Program-made: the position numbers and the translations under genes | Part shown: positions 1-9,203 of the stretch, one piece after another | Position numbering within the stretch: position 1 is the stretch's first letter | How the letters are laid out: every line of letters starts with the position of its first letter | Assembly (NCBI GenBank): GCA_964551815.1 | Contig: CAZKEL010000001.1 | Coordinates: forward strand, 33,017 to 97,016 | DNA length: 64,000 nucleotides | Origin: D37C17 sp964551815 | Lineage (GTDB): Bacteria; Fidelibacterota; Marinisomatia; SCGC-AAA003-L08; D37C17 | Reading direction: 5' to 3' | Notes under the pieces: model-generated | Seen by the model: the letters and a program-made list of their open reading frames with translations, nothing else | Database searches by the model: none | What the model was told of the DNA's origin: nothing

Positions 1-1334
1 CTGAATTCTGACTTCCCCGTGTTTATTGTATAATTTAAATCAGGAAAATAGGGGATTGATTGAATATCTTCAAAAAAAACATTCCCTAATGCTGTAAACT
101 CAGTTTCGCCCTTGTAGGCGGGAATTTGAATTATCCCCTTCATCCCTTCTGAATAAAATTGCAGTCCATCTGATGTAAATAGATGGTCTTCAATTGAAAA
201 ATTACCCGTTATTTCAGAGAAAAATATTGAATCAATCATGGAGTCAGACAAATTTACACTCCCCTGAATAATCTCACTATTTTGATTCTTGTTAAAATGT
301 ACTATACCATTTAAATATCCTCTGTCAACTACAGGGTATTTGGATAATTGCAAACCAGCATTCCAGTTTAATGATTCTAAATCAACCTTACCGGCTACTT
401 CTAACGCATTACCGTTATACAAAAATTTAGCTTTCCTAATATTTAGATTTGATTTTCTAAGAATTCCCTCTAATTGTAAATCTTTCAAAACCGTGTTTTG
501 ATAATGTATATCCCCAGTCATATTATACTTATTTCCGGTAACTCCTTGTTGAACTGAGAAATCCAAATCATATAATTTCAATGAATCTGACTTGATAGAA
601 TAGAGGAGATAATCCAATTGAAGCTCCCCAACAGAGGCAAAGGGATCATTTTTTAAATATTTTCCATTTAATAACCCTTTACACCAAGACGAGTTTATAT
701 GTACATCTTCAAAGGAATATTCATTATTTTGCGAATGAATATTCCCTCCCGTAATTTGAATTGGAGATGCCATTAAAGGAGAGGATATACCCAACTCCCG
801 AAATTCAAGGATAATTCCATCAACAATCCTCAGAGCTAAATCTCCAGATATTTCAAACATATGAGACTTATTAATAATTGTGAGGTTATTTGTATTAAAT
901 AGTTGAACATCAAATTCCCATGAAGACCGACTATTATTAGGTGTTGGCTGAGAGCTTTTGGAAGATTGAATCGGTCGTTGATTTAAATCTAAAAATGCAT
1001 TATTAAGCTGCACTTCAGATACAGATAGAGAGCCTAAAAGGATTTGAGATAGATCGGGGTCAATATAAATAGATTTTGCTGAAAAATATACATTGGTATC
1101 CTGATACATGGTAAGAGGTGCAAGGGTAAATCCTTCAACAAAATTCCCTTCTATGCTGCCAATGGCAATATTAGAAGCATTTAATAAGTTTAATTTATTC
1201 TTAATGATACTTTCAATATCATCAATGAAATAATCAGGACGGAATAAAAACACTGTTACTACTGAACCCATAAATACAGAAAGTAGTAGAAACAATTTAA
1301 GAAACCATTTACCCGTTTTGCTGATTGTGTTCAT
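1..1334 (-). CDS. TamB-like (AsmA/DUF490 superfamily) envelope protein, N-terminal part
   Basis: The open frame runs from an ATG at 1334 to the left edge without a stop, giving about 444 residues of an incomplete protein. One membrane anchor lies at residues 9-30. It is followed by a segment like the start of TamB/AsmA proteins (IGSIEGNFVEGFTL, then repeated short beta-strand-like stretches). TamB-family proteins span the periplasm and carry lipids or assist insertion of outer-membrane proteins. The diagnostic C-terminal DUF490 domain lies outside the window, so the call rests on the N-terminus and overall beta-rich character. No BamA/TamA partner is visible here. The gene starts 55 bases after the end of the YqaA-like gene and has no strong ribosome binding site. 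Confidence 0.7.
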   Translation of the reverse strand, partial: MNTISKTGKWFLKLFLLLSVFMGSVVTVFLFRPDYFIDDIESIIKNKLNLLNASNIAIGSIEGNFVEGFTLAPLTMYQDTNVYFSAKSIYIDPDLSQILLGSLSVSEVQLNNAFLDLNQRPIQSSKSSQPTPNNSRSSWEFDVQLFNTNNLTIINKSHMFEISGDLALRIVDGIILEFRELGISSPLMASPIQITGGNIHSQNNEYSFEDVHINSSWCKGLLNGKYLKNDPFASVGELQLDYLLYSIKSDSLKLYDLDFSVQQGVTGNKYNMTGDIHYQNTVLKDLQLEGILRKSNLNIRKAKFLYNGNALEVAGKVDLESLNWNAGLQLSKYPVVDRGYLNGIVHFNKNQNSEIIQGSVNLSDSMIDSIFFSEITGNFSIEDHLFTSDGLQFYSEGMKGIIQIPAYKGETEFTALGNVFFEDIQSIPYFPDLNYTINTGKSEF

Positions 1335-1389
1335 TTTAATTATTAAGGTAACTCATTAATTTTTACTTAGTGAATTTGTTCCCTTTATA

Positions 1390-1998
1390 TTACTTCAAAT
1401 AGTAGGCAATAACATAAAAAGAGCCAATTAAAAGAACCACAAAAATAATTGACAGAATATTAAAATATTTTTCAATTAATATTTTTACAGTTTCCCCAAA
1501 TTTTTTAATTAAAGCTGCAACGATAAAAAAGCGTGCTGCTCTGCTTAAAATAGAAGCACCTATAAATAATGGAAAAGAAATTGAAAAAGCTCCTGCTGAG
1601 ATTGTGAAAACCTTATAGGGAATGGGAGTAAAGCCTGCAGTAAATATGATAGCAAAACCATACAGATCATATTCATTTTTAATCTTCAGAAAGACTTCTT
1701 CAGAGAACCCGGGAATATGTTGGTAAAAGAATTGTGCTATATTACTGAATTCACCTCCATTCCACCAGAGAAAATATCCAATGCAGTACCCTATGCATCC
1801 TCCTATAATACTGCCCAGGGTACAAATTGAAGCAAATCGTAAAGCCAATTTTTGATTACCTACTGCAAGAGCAATCAATAATACATCAGGAGGGATGGGG
1901 AAAAAACTCGCTTCTGCAAGAGCAATAAAAAATAAAACGGTACCTGCATGGGGTGAGCTCCCCCAACTCAATACCCAATCATACATCCTTTTAATCAT
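1390..1998 (-). CDS. YqaA/DedA-type VTT-domain membrane protein
   Basis: A 202-residue hydrophobic protein with about five membrane segments and the VTT (SNARE-associated) pattern: an N-terminal 'EASFFPIPPDVLL' segment, a Gly-rich second helix (GSIIGGCIGYCIGYF), and the 'FTPIPYKVFTISAGA' re-entrant motif near residues 122-136. Length and motifs match the short YqaA branch rather than longer DedA proteins. VTT/DedA proteins act in the inner membrane, several as lipid scramblases or undecaprenyl-phosphate flippases; the substrate here is unknown. The start overlaps the stop of the upstream glycosyltransferase by four bases (ATGA), so the two are probably translationally coupled and may act on the same lipid-linked sugar. 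Confidence 0.85.
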   Translation of the reverse strand: MIKRMYDWVLSWGSSPHAGTVLFFIALAEASFFPIPPDVLLIALAVGNQKLALRFASICTLGSIIGGCIGYCIGYFLWWNGGEFSNIAQFFYQHIPGFSEEVFLKIKNEYDLYGFAIIFTAGFTPIPYKVFTISAGAFSISFPLFIGASILSRAARFFIVAALIKKFGETVKILIEKYFNILSIIFVVLLIGSFYVIAYYLK

Positions 1999-2654
1999 AC
2001 TTTTCTCAATTTATCAATAGTGCTCCGGAAAATTAACCTTATAAATTTTAGGGTATCAAAGAGATTATTTATGGAACTGCTTTCAAAATTATACAAGGTT
2101 GAAATGGGGACAGATGCAAAATTTTCATTATTCGTCCCCACTTTTATCAAAACTTCAGATTCAAATTGAAATCCGGTTTCACAATATTCATATTTCAAAA
2201 CTGAATCTAATTGATAACGCCTAAATCCACATTGTGAATCTGAGATTTTCTGCCCTGAAAAATAGGAGAGTATGCTGGAGGTTAATTTATTGGATACCCT
2301 TCGGTGATATGGCATATCTTTATGAAAAGTACGTTTTCCATATACCAATGGCACTTCGAAGTCTATTTTTAAGAATTCAGGGATAAATTGAGGATCATGT
2401 TGAGAGTCTGCATCTAAGGTAATAACATGAGTATAACCAGATTCAAGTGCGTACATAAATCCTTTTATTAGCGAAAAACCCTTCCCCATATTTTCTTTAT
2501 TTTGAAGTACGGTATGATGAATATTTTCTAAAGGAGGAGTGGAACCATCATCAACTACAATAACAGGTAAATTTGAATCCTTCAGAATTGCTTTTAATAA
2601 TTCAGGAAAAGTTTTTGGTGGATTATATGCAGGAATCAGAATTGCCGGATTCAT
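1995..2654 (-). CDS. GT2 family glycosyltransferase, polyprenol-phosphate sugar synthase-like
   Basis: A 219-residue GT-A fold enzyme. It opens with 'AILIPAYNPP', has the nucleotide-binding 'VVDDGST' near residue 35, and the metal-binding 'TLDADSQHD' near residues 79-87. 'SQCGFRRY' near residue 140 is typical of dolichyl/undecaprenyl-phosphate hexosyltransferases. There is no C-terminal membrane segment, so it is a soluble or peripheral single-domain version. It probably transfers a sugar from a nucleotide donor to a lipid phosphate at the inner face of the membrane; donor and acceptor cannot be read from sequence. It overlaps the VTT membrane protein by four bases. Confidence 0.85.
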   Translation of the reverse strand: MNPAILIPAYNPPKTFPELLKAILKDSNLPVIVVDDGSTPPLENIHHTVLQNKENMGKGFSLIKGFMYALESGYTHVITLDADSQHDPQFIPEFLKIDFEVPLVYGKRTFHKDMPYHRRVSNKLTSSILSYFSGQKISDSQCGFRRYQLDSVLKYEYCETGFQFESEVLIKVGTNNENFASVPISTLYNFESSSINNLFDTLKFIRLIFRSTIDKLRKV

Positions 2655-2725
2655 TAGATTATCGTGGTTAAATATAGAAAATAAAAAAACTCCATTTCAA
2701 ATTGAGAAACAGAGTTTTACTACTG

Positions 2726-2799
<74 letters not shown>

Positions 2800-2869
2800 A
2801 TATTAATTTTTAAAAAAAATCAACGGGGTAAAATTAACCAGGTTTGACAAAGAGATTACAGGTGTTTTA

Positions 2870-3253
2870 TTAATCTTTAAACTGCTCAATAATTTTTATC
2901 AGTTCCCCTAACCCTTTTCTGAGATCTTTTAGAGTTTCCAGATCCATATTATTGCTTAGTCTTACAATTTTATTTGCAGAAATCTCTTTTTTTATTGTCT
3001 TCTGTTTAGGAGGTTCTTTTAAATATTGCTTTGCACCCTTAATGGTAAATTTCCGGTCATATAACAAAGATTTAATTCCCATAATTAAATCAATATCACC
3101 GGAGCGGTAAGTCCTGTTACCTGCACGGTTTTTGGTAGGCTTTAATTGTGAGAACTCAGTCTCCCAGTACCTTAGTACATATTGCTTCAATCCGGTAACT
3201 TCACTTACTTCGCTGATTGAATAGTATAATTTCTTAATATCCCTGGCTTCCAT
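2870..3253 (-). CDS. MerR family transcriptional regulator
   Basis: A 127-residue protein with an N-terminal winged helix-turn-helix of the MerR type: 'YYSISEVSEVTGL' followed by 'VLRYWETEF' (residues about 10-35) and a wing with 'NRTYRSGDI' near residues 45-54. It continues into a short helical stretch ending in a charged C-terminal helix near residue 105. No effector-binding cysteines are present, so metal sensing like MerR/CueR is unlikely. It resembles the short MerR-like regulators common in Bacteroidetes and relatives, whose ligands are unknown. The gene stands alone beside tRNA-Pro, and no adjacent target is evident. Confidence 0.85.
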   Translation of the reverse strand: MEARDIKKLYYSISEVSEVTGLKQYVLRYWETEFSQLKPTKNRAGNRTYRSGDIDLIMGIKSLLYDRKFTIKGAKQYLKEPPKQKTIKKEISANKIVRLSNNMDLETLKDLRKGLGELIKIIEQFKD

Positions 3254-3315
3254 AATAGATCAATTAAATATATTCTTAAAGTAGTGCTTTAACTTAATCA
3301 CACAATACATATCAA

Positions 3316-4035
3316 TCAAAGGATTTCTTTTACTACTATAGTTGCATTGGCACAGGAATGAATTACATTTTCTTTCCATATTTCGTAACTATTATTATCT
3401 AATTTATTTTGCAAATTATTAATAGAATCTATTGAATAAATTGATCTGTAATAATGAATTGACATTGAAGCAGGTAGCACTTTTTTCTCCTTTATTCTCT
3501 TTTGTATATATATTTCTTCGAATCCAGAATTTTCTAATAATTTAACATGTAAGTGATTAAATTTTCCAAAGGGTGGAGTAAAAGCCTTCACCGTATCCTG
3601 AATAATATCCTCAAGTATCTTCTTTGAGGTTGCCAATTCGATTTCAATTTCCGAATTCTTTAAAGCTGATAAAGAGGAATGAGTATGGCCATGACTTCCT
3701 ACTTCCCATCCTGCTTTATATAACTCACGAAGATTATCTACAGATAAATGTCTGATTCTATTTATCCCAAAATGAACATCCCAGCTGTTCTCACGATCTA
3801 AAAAAGCACTGACTGGAAATACTTTTCCTTTGAAGCCGTAATGGGTTAAAACTGGATATGCATATTCCATTATTGATCTGCAACCATCGTGAAAGCAGAA
3901 GTTAATGGGAAAAGTGATATTTCCGGTGTCTATCCTTTTCCGTAAAAATTTAACCTGCTGGTGAAACTTTACCGGATGTATAAAATTAAGACCTAAACGG
4001 AAATTTGTGTGAAAACTGTGATAGGTGAGATTAAT
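3316..4035 (-). CDS. Polysaccharide deacetylase (NodB homology) with no standard start codon
   Basis: The first in-frame ATG (3870) would remove the first catalytic motif. The frame stays open upstream to a TAG at 4044, and the extra residues read as a typical family N-terminus ('NLTYHSF', then 'INFIHP'-like 'LNFIHPVKFHQQ'). This stretch contains no ATG, GTG or TTG. The likeliest start is the ATT at 4035-4033, which overlaps the ald stop. Motif 1 reads FHDG instead of the usual FDDG, so the catalytic-base Asp is His. Motif 2 is 'SHGHTH' and motif 3 is 'FTPPFG'. NodB enzymes remove N- or O-acetyl groups from glycans. It may be an active gene with a rare start, or a decaying one with mutated start and catalytic residue. 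About 239 residues. Confidence 0.65.
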   Translation of the reverse strand: MNLTYHSFHTNFRLGLNFIHPVKFHQQVKFLRKRIDTGNITFPINFCFHDGCRSIMEYAYPVLTHYGFKGKVFPVSAFLDRENSWDVHFGINRIRHLSVDNLRELYKAGWEVGSHGHTHSSLSALKNSEIEIELATSKKILEDIIQDTVKAFTPPFGKFNHLHVKLLENSGFEEIYIQKRIKEKKVLPASMSIHYYRSIYSIDSINNLQNKLDNNSYEIWKENVIHSCANATIVVKEIL

Positions 4036-5167
4036 GAAGGGCTAATTCTTGTTTATTTAAAACAATTGCCGGAGGAGTATAGTCTAAATTAAAAGCAGTG
4101 GCAACACCTTGATGGGTTACCATCCCTTTATAAATATTTAACCCTTTTAACAATGCATCATTTGCCTGTAAAGCATCCAAACACCCTTGCTCAGCAATTT
4201 GTTTCACATAAGGATAAGTCGTATTGGCTAATGCAATGGTTGAAGTAAATGGTACTGAGCCAGGCATATTTGCCACACAGTAATGAATAATGCCATCCAC
4301 TTCATAGGTTGGCTTTGCATGAGTAGTGGGTTGACAGGTCTCAACACAACCGCCCTGATCCACAGCAACATCAACTATAACAGATCCTTTTTGCATGAGT
4401 GAAAGCATATCCCTGGTGACCAGATTTGGTGCTTTTGCACCTACCACCAGGACTGCTCCAATTAATAAATCAGTTTTTGGGAGCAAGTCCTGTATAGTAT
4501 GACTGTTTGAGTAAAGTGTAAAAACATTAGATGGCATAATATCGTCCAGATATTTCAATCTAGATGCATCAATATCTAATATATATACTTTTGCCCCTAA
4601 CCCCGCAGCAAGTTTTGCAGCATTCATTCCAACCACACCACCACCAAGGATGGTCACGGTAGCAGGTTCAACGCCGGGAACACCGCTGAGGAGCTTGCCA
4701 ATGCCCCCCATATTCCCTTCAAGGCATTTTGCACCGTTTTGAACTGCCATTCTACCGGCAACTTCACTCATTGGAATTAAAAGAGGCAGTTGATTATCTC
4801 CGGTTTGCACCGTTTCATAAGCAATAGCAATAGAGCCTGTATCTGCTATACCCCGGGTTAATTTTTCACTGGCAGCAAAATGAAAGTAAGTGAATATGAT
4901 CTGATCTTCCCTGATAAGAGCATATTCTTCAGGTTGTGGTTCTTTCACTTTTACGATCATGTCTGCATGAGCAAACACTTCCTCAGGAGATTCAACAATT
5001 TTTGCACCTGCTTTTAGGTAATCATCATCTGCAAATCCGCTCCCAACCCCAGCATTGGATTGCACTATTACTGTGTGACCTAGACGAGACAAGTCCTCCA
5101 CGCCAAAGGGTAACAGAGACACACGATTTTCGTTATTTTTTATCTCTTTTGGAATCCCTATAATCAT
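4031..5167 (-). CDS. ald: Alanine dehydrogenase
   Basis: A 378-residue NAD-dependent enzyme interconverting L-alanine with pyruvate and ammonia; family length about 370. The N-terminal 'IGIPKEIKNNENRV' contains the substrate-binding Arg15, Lys75 lies in 'KVKEP' and His96 in 'YFHFAAS'. The Rossmann motif GGGVVG is at residues 175-180. All catalytic residues expected for Ald (as opposed to transhydrogenase PntA) are present, and there is no membrane domain. Its stop overlaps the reading frame of the deacetylase downstream, and pnp ends 33 bases upstream. Confidence 0.96.
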   Translation of the reverse strand: MIIGIPKEIKNNENRVSLLPFGVEDLSRLGHTVIVQSNAGVGSGFADDDYLKAGAKIVESPEEVFAHADMIVKVKEPQPEEYALIREDQIIFTYFHFAASEKLTRGIADTGSIAIAYETVQTGDNQLPLLIPMSEVAGRMAVQNGAKCLEGNMGGIGKLLSGVPGVEPATVTILGGGVVGMNAAKLAAGLGAKVYILDIDASRLKYLDDIMPSNVFTLYSNSHTIQDLLPKTDLLIGAVLVVGAKAPNLVTRDMLSLMQKGSVIVDVAVDQGGCVETCQPTTHAKPTYEVDGIIHYCVANMPGSVPFTSTIALANTTYPYVKQIAEQGCLDALQANDALLKGLNIYKGMVTHQGVATAFNLDYTPPAIVLNKQELALH

Positions 5168-5200
5168 AGACTACCTCATATACAGAGCATCTGCATCAAT

Positions 5201-7327
5201 TTAATGTTTTTGAAACTTCTTTCTTTTTTTCTCAGGTGGTGAATAATCCTCAGGTTTTTCCATCAATGCTTTCATACTGAAATCAAGGCGTTTCATCTCA
5301 TCAATTTTAATGAGTTTCACTTTAACCTCATCCCCGATTTTCACCACATCTTCCACTTTCTTCACATGTTCCCAGTTAAGGGCTGAAATATGCACCAGGC
5401 CTTCTTTACCGGGAGCTATTTTAACAAATGCTCCAAAGTCCATAATGCGTACTACTTCTGCATCATAAGTCTCCCCTACAACCGGAACAAGATTATAGGA
5501 GTCCAAGATTTTTACTACTTCATCAATTTTATCCTGGTCCTGTCCCATTACAACACACATACCATCGTCTTCAACGGAAATTTCGCATTCGTATTCTTCA
5601 CATACACTTTTGATGTTTTTCCCGCCTGGTCCAATGAAATCACCGATTCGGTCAACAGGAATAGATGCCTGGCCAATTTTCGGAGCATAGATAGAAAGTC
5701 TGTCGCGATGAGCTTCTAACTCTCTTTTCATTTCATTTAGTATATGGATTCGTCCTTCTTTAGCCTGTTGGAGTGCTTCCCTCATCATATCTATGGGAAG
5801 ACCTTCTATTTTTAAGTCCATTTGAATTGCAGTTATGCCTTCTTCAGAACCAGCCACCTTAAAGTCCATATCTCCCAGATGATCTTCTGTTCCTAAAATA
5901 TCAGTTAATATGGCATAGTTGTTTTCATCTTCAAGCACAAGGCCCATAGCAACACCTGCAATAGGTGTCTTAACAGGAACACCAGCATCCATAAGAGCCA
6001 GAGAAGAACCACAAACTGTCGCCATTGAAGAAGAACCATTGGACTCCAGCACCTCAGATACTAATCTTATGGTATAAGGAAAATTCTCGAAATCAGGGAG
6101 AGAAGGAGTAATGGCTCTCTCAGCCAGGTTTCCATGCCCAATCTCCCGTCTGCTTACAGAGAATTTAGGTTTTGCTTCTCCTACACTGAAGGGAGGGAAA
6201 TTATAATGAAGGATATGCTTTTTATAGGATAAGCCTTCAATATTGTCCAACATTTGTTCATCTCTTTTAGAGCCTAATGTGGTCACTACAAGTGCTTGAG
6301 TTTCACCACGTGTAAACAGTGCTGAACCGTGGGTTCTGGGGAGAACAGAAGTTTCAATATCAATCTGTCTCACTGTTTTTGTATCCCTGCCGTCAGCACG
6401 TGTACCTGCAAGTGTTTTCGCCCGAAGGTCAGCAGTAATTGCATCATCAATGATTTGTGCGATTGCCCCGCCATCTTCAGGATATTCATCTTCCAGCTGG
6501 GAAATAATATCTGAGGTAAATTCTCTAATATCTCCATATCGATCTGACTTGTTTTTAGGGTCATTCAACACACCGATTTTACCATCAATGAGAGTATTAA
6601 CTTTATCATGCAATTCCTGATTTATTTCAGGTTCTTTAATCTCTCTTTTCGGTTTTCCGCATTCGGCAACCATTTCTTCCTGGAGGGCAATAATATCTTT
6701 AATTGCTTCGTGCCCATATTGGATAGCAGTTAAAAAATCGTCTTCAGAAATAAAGTCTGCTTCACCTTCAACCATGACGATGGAGTCCTTCCTTCCTGAG
6801 ATGATGATCTCCATATCACTTTCTTCTTTTACAGAATTCAGCGGATTAATAACAAATTCACCATTTATTCTGCCTACTGTAACTGAGGCTACAGGTCCGT
6901 CCCAGGGGACATCAGATATTGCCAGAGAAGCAGATGCTCCAATTGTACCCAGAATATCACCGTCATTTTCCCCATCGAAAGACAATACATTTATTGCTAC
7001 CTGGGTTTCATTATTAAATCCCTTAGGAAACAGTGGGCGTAATGGTCTGTCGGTTAATCTTGCACCTATAATTTCCTTTTCTGAAGGTCGGGCTTCCCGT
7101 TTGAAAAATCCACCAGGAATTTTACCTGATGCATAAAATTTTTCCCTGTAATCTACAGATAAGGGGAAAAATCCACGATCCGGTTCATCCCCTTTTCCAG
7201 AAGTGCTGGTAACTAATACTACTGTATCACCGTAAGTTACTAATACCGATCCGCTAGCTTGCTTAGCCAAACGACCGGTTTCCAATGTCAGGGTTCTGCC
7301 TGACAACTCTATACTTTTCTTTATCAT
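5201..7327 (-). CDS. pnp: Polyribonucleotide nucleotidyltransferase (PNPase)
   Basis: A 708-residue phosphorolytic 3'-5' exoribonuclease, the usual length. Two RNase PH domains come first (with 'LTDRPLRPLFPKGF' at 91-104 and the second-domain 'LGDMDFKVAGSEEGITA' near 485). They are followed by a KH domain (IGPGGKNIK at 565-573) and an S1 domain (about 617-690), ending in a basic tail. It degrades mRNA in the cytoplasm as a trimer, often within a degradosome. It lies 14 bases downstream of rpsO, the conserved rpsO-pnp pair, and closes the nusA operon. Confidence 0.98.
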   Translation of the reverse strand: MIKKSIELSGRTLTLETGRLAKQASGSVLVTYGDTVVLVTSTSGKGDEPDRGFFPLSVDYREKFYASGKIPGGFFKREARPSEKEIIGARLTDRPLRPLFPKGFNNETQVAINVLSFDGENDGDILGTIGASASLAISDVPWDGPVASVTVGRINGEFVINPLNSVKEESDMEIIISGRKDSIVMVEGEADFISEDDFLTAIQYGHEAIKDIIALQEEMVAECGKPKREIKEPEINQELHDKVNTLIDGKIGVLNDPKNKSDRYGDIREFTSDIISQLEDEYPEDGGAIAQIIDDAITADLRAKTLAGTRADGRDTKTVRQIDIETSVLPRTHGSALFTRGETQALVVTTLGSKRDEQMLDNIEGLSYKKHILHYNFPPFSVGEAKPKFSVSRREIGHGNLAERAITPSLPDFENFPYTIRLVSEVLESNGSSSMATVCGSSLALMDAGVPVKTPIAGVAMGLVLEDENNYAILTDILGTEDHLGDMDFKVAGSEEGITAIQMDLKIEGLPIDMMREALQQAKEGRIHILNEMKRELEAHRDRLSIYAPKIGQASIPVDRIGDFIGPGGKNIKSVCEEYECEISVEDDGMCVVMGQDQDKIDEVVKILDSYNLVPVVGETYDAEVVRIMDFGAFVKIAPGKEGLVHISALNWEHVKKVEDVVKIGDEVKVKLIKIDEMKRLDFSMKALMEKPEDYSPPEKKRKKFQKH

Positions 7328-7341
7328 TTCTTTCCTTGTTT

Positions 7342-7611
7342 TTATTTACGAATTTTTAATGTTTCTAATACATTTTTATAGCTTTCCAGATTGGTTTTAC
7401 GTAGAAAATGTAACAATCTCCGTCTTTTTGATACGAGTATCACCAATCCTCTTCGACCACTATGATCTTTTTTATTCTTTTTTAAGTGCTCGGTAATGTT
7501 TCTGATACGCTCTGTTAACACAGCAATTTGTGTTTCAGTTGCACCAGTATCAGAGTCATTTTTTCCAAATTCTTTAGTTAATTCTTCGACTCTTTCTTTA
7601 GTTACTGACAT
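7342..7611 (-). CDS. rpsO: 30S ribosomal protein S15
   Basis: An 89-residue protein of exactly the usual length, with the S15 signatures 'DTGATETQIAVLTERI' and 'HSGRRGLVILVSKRRRLLH'. It binds the central domain of 16S rRNA early in small-subunit assembly. It sits between ribF and pnp as in many bacteria, with a GAGAACGA-type weak ribosome binding site just upstream of the ATG. S15 often represses its own mRNA, but no leader structure was recognised here. Confidence 0.98.
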   Translation of the reverse strand: MSVTKERVEELTKEFGKNDSDTGATETQIAVLTERIRNITEHLKKNKKDHSGRRGLVILVSKRRRLLHFLRKTNLESYKNVLETLKIRK

Positions 7612-7638
7612 TTTCGTTCTCCTTATGTCTTAATTGCT

Positions 7639-8565
7639 TTATATTGATAAACATACCTCTTTGTCTAAATTGAGTTGAGAAATCAACTCATCAGCAGAAG
7701 CATATTTTTTTTCTTTTCTTATAAATTGTTTAAAATGGAGGGTTATTGATTTGTCATATAGCTGGTAAGCATTACTGCCAAATATATGCACTTCAACCAT
7801 TAAGCTGCCCTCTTCATAAAATGTTGGGCGTTTTCCAATATTACACATTCCAGGATATTTTTTTCCATCAACTTCTGTATCTACGCAATATACGCCCATT
7901 TTTGGCATTAAGCGGGTTTCTGTATCAACCTTTATATTCGCAGTCGGGAAGTTTAATTTATTACCTAACCGGGCACCTTTTACAACGATTCCGCTCAGTT
8001 CGTATTCTCTGCCAAGCATGGAATTTGCTTTTTCAATATCACCCAGTTTTAATAAGCGACGAATTTCTGTGCTGCTAATGTTTTTATTATTTACGGTAAT
8101 AGGCTCTACCACATGCAGTCCATAACCATATACTTCTTGTTGAGATAACAGAAATTTACTGTCCCCTTTCTGGTTCATGCCAAAATGATGGTCATAGCCA
8201 ATAATAATATCTAAGGGATTAAAATTTTTCATGAGATATTCTCTCAAGAAAGTGTGGGCAGTAATTTGTGAAAAGGATAAGTCAAATGGAATTAACCATA
8301 CATAATCAATTCCTTCTTGATCAAGGATTCTTAATTTGTTTTCTGTAGTAATAAGCTGCTGATTGGAAAGAAAATCTGAATTGATTACCGTTTTGGGATG
8401 CGGGTCAAATGAAATGACGACTGATGGAACAGATTTTTCATCAGCAAGGGTTAACACTTGATGGATAACAGATTTATGCCCCATATGCAATCCATCGAAT
8501 GACCCAATAGTCACTACAGAACTATTAAATTGTTTAACCTCTTCTAATGTCTGGCAGACAACCAT
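7639..8565 (-). CDS. ribF: Bifunctional riboflavin kinase / FAD synthetase
   Basis: A 308-residue two-domain enzyme. The N-terminal adenylyltransferase half has 'GSFDGLHMGHKSVI' (residues 22-35) and the C-terminal flavokinase half has 'FPTANI' near 205 and 'CNIGKRPTF' near 240. It phosphorylates riboflavin to FMN and adenylates FMN to FAD. The start overlaps the end of truB by 22 bases. Its place between truB and rpsO is the conserved order for this operon. No FMN riboswitch is seen, as expected inside the operon. Confidence 0.97.
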   Translation of the reverse strand: MVVCQTLEEVKQFNSSVVTIGSFDGLHMGHKSVIHQVLTLADEKSVPSVVISFDPHPKTVINSDFLSNQQLITTENKLRILDQEGIDYVWLIPFDLSFSQITAHTFLREYLMKNFNPLDIIIGYDHHFGMNQKGDSKFLLSQQEVYGYGLHVVEPITVNNKNISSTEIRRLLKLGDIEKANSMLGREYELSGIVVKGARLGNKLNFPTANIKVDTETRLMPKMGVYCVDTEVDGKKYPGMCNIGKRPTFYEEGSLMVEVHIFGSNAYQLYDKSITLHFKQFIRKEKKYASADELISQLNLDKEVCLSI

Positions 8566-9203
8566 GACGAAAATTTATCCGGTGTAATACAGTTATTTTT
8601 ATCAAATTCACCTATCCTGGTTCGTTGTAAAGATTGCACAAAACCCAGGGTCCCTAATTCTTTAGAAATATCTTTAGCCAAAGATCGAATATAGGTACCA
8701 CGCCCGCAGATTACCCTAATTGAAATTGATGTTGGCGAATAATCTAAAAGTGAAATTTTAACAATTTTTACTTTTCTTTTATCTCTGGGTATTTCTATGC
8801 CTTTTCTTGCATAGGTGTATAACGGTTTCCCATCTTTTTTTAAAGCAGAATACATAGGAGGAGTTTGTTCATATCCCCCAATAAATTTTTGAAAACTGTT
8901 CTCAATAATTTCTTTATTCAGCTTGGGAACAGGAGCCTCATTAACTATGTTTCCTGTAGAGTCCAGCGTATCAGTTTCTTTCCCTAAGGTTATGTGGGCA
9001 ATATATTCTTTTTCCTTATCCATAAAAGATTCAACTTTTTTGGTATAACTTCCTGCACATAACATGAGTACACCTTCAGCAAATGGGTCCAATGTGCCTG
9101 CATGTCCCACTTTTGAGGGTTTAATCTGTCCCCTAATTTTTTTCACTACATCAAAAGAAGTCCAGTCAACGGGCTTCCAAATAGGTATGACGGCATTAAT
9201 CAT
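8544..9203 (-). CDS. truB: tRNA pseudouridine-55 synthase
   Basis: TruB makes pseudouridine at position 55 in the T-loop of tRNAs. The catalytic aspartate sits in 'VGHAGTLDPFAEGVL', and 'IWKPVDWTS' and 'RIVCGRGTYIRS'-like 'GRGTYIRSLAKD' are also typical. The frame can be extended six codons to a TTG at 9221, but the ATG at 9203 is preferred because ATGATTAA overlaps the rbfA stop by eight bases and matches the family N-terminus. From there it has 219 residues, slightly short because the C-terminal PUA-like extension is absent. Confidence 0.96.
   Translation of the reverse strand: MINAVIPIWKPVDWTSFDVVKKIRGQIKPSKVGHAGTLDPFAEGVLMLCAGSYTKKVESFMDKEKEYIAHITLGKETDTLDSTGNIVNEAPVPKLNKEIIENSFQKFIGGYEQTPPMYSALKKDGKPLYTYARKGIEIPRDKRKVKIVKISLLDYSPTSISIRVICGRGTYIRSLAKDISKELGTLGFVQSLQRTRIGEFDKNNCITPDKFSSWLSARH

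Noticed and set aside
6774..7136. Plus-strand open frame of 120 codons inside pnp
   Set aside because: Shadow of the pnp coding sequence with no independent support.
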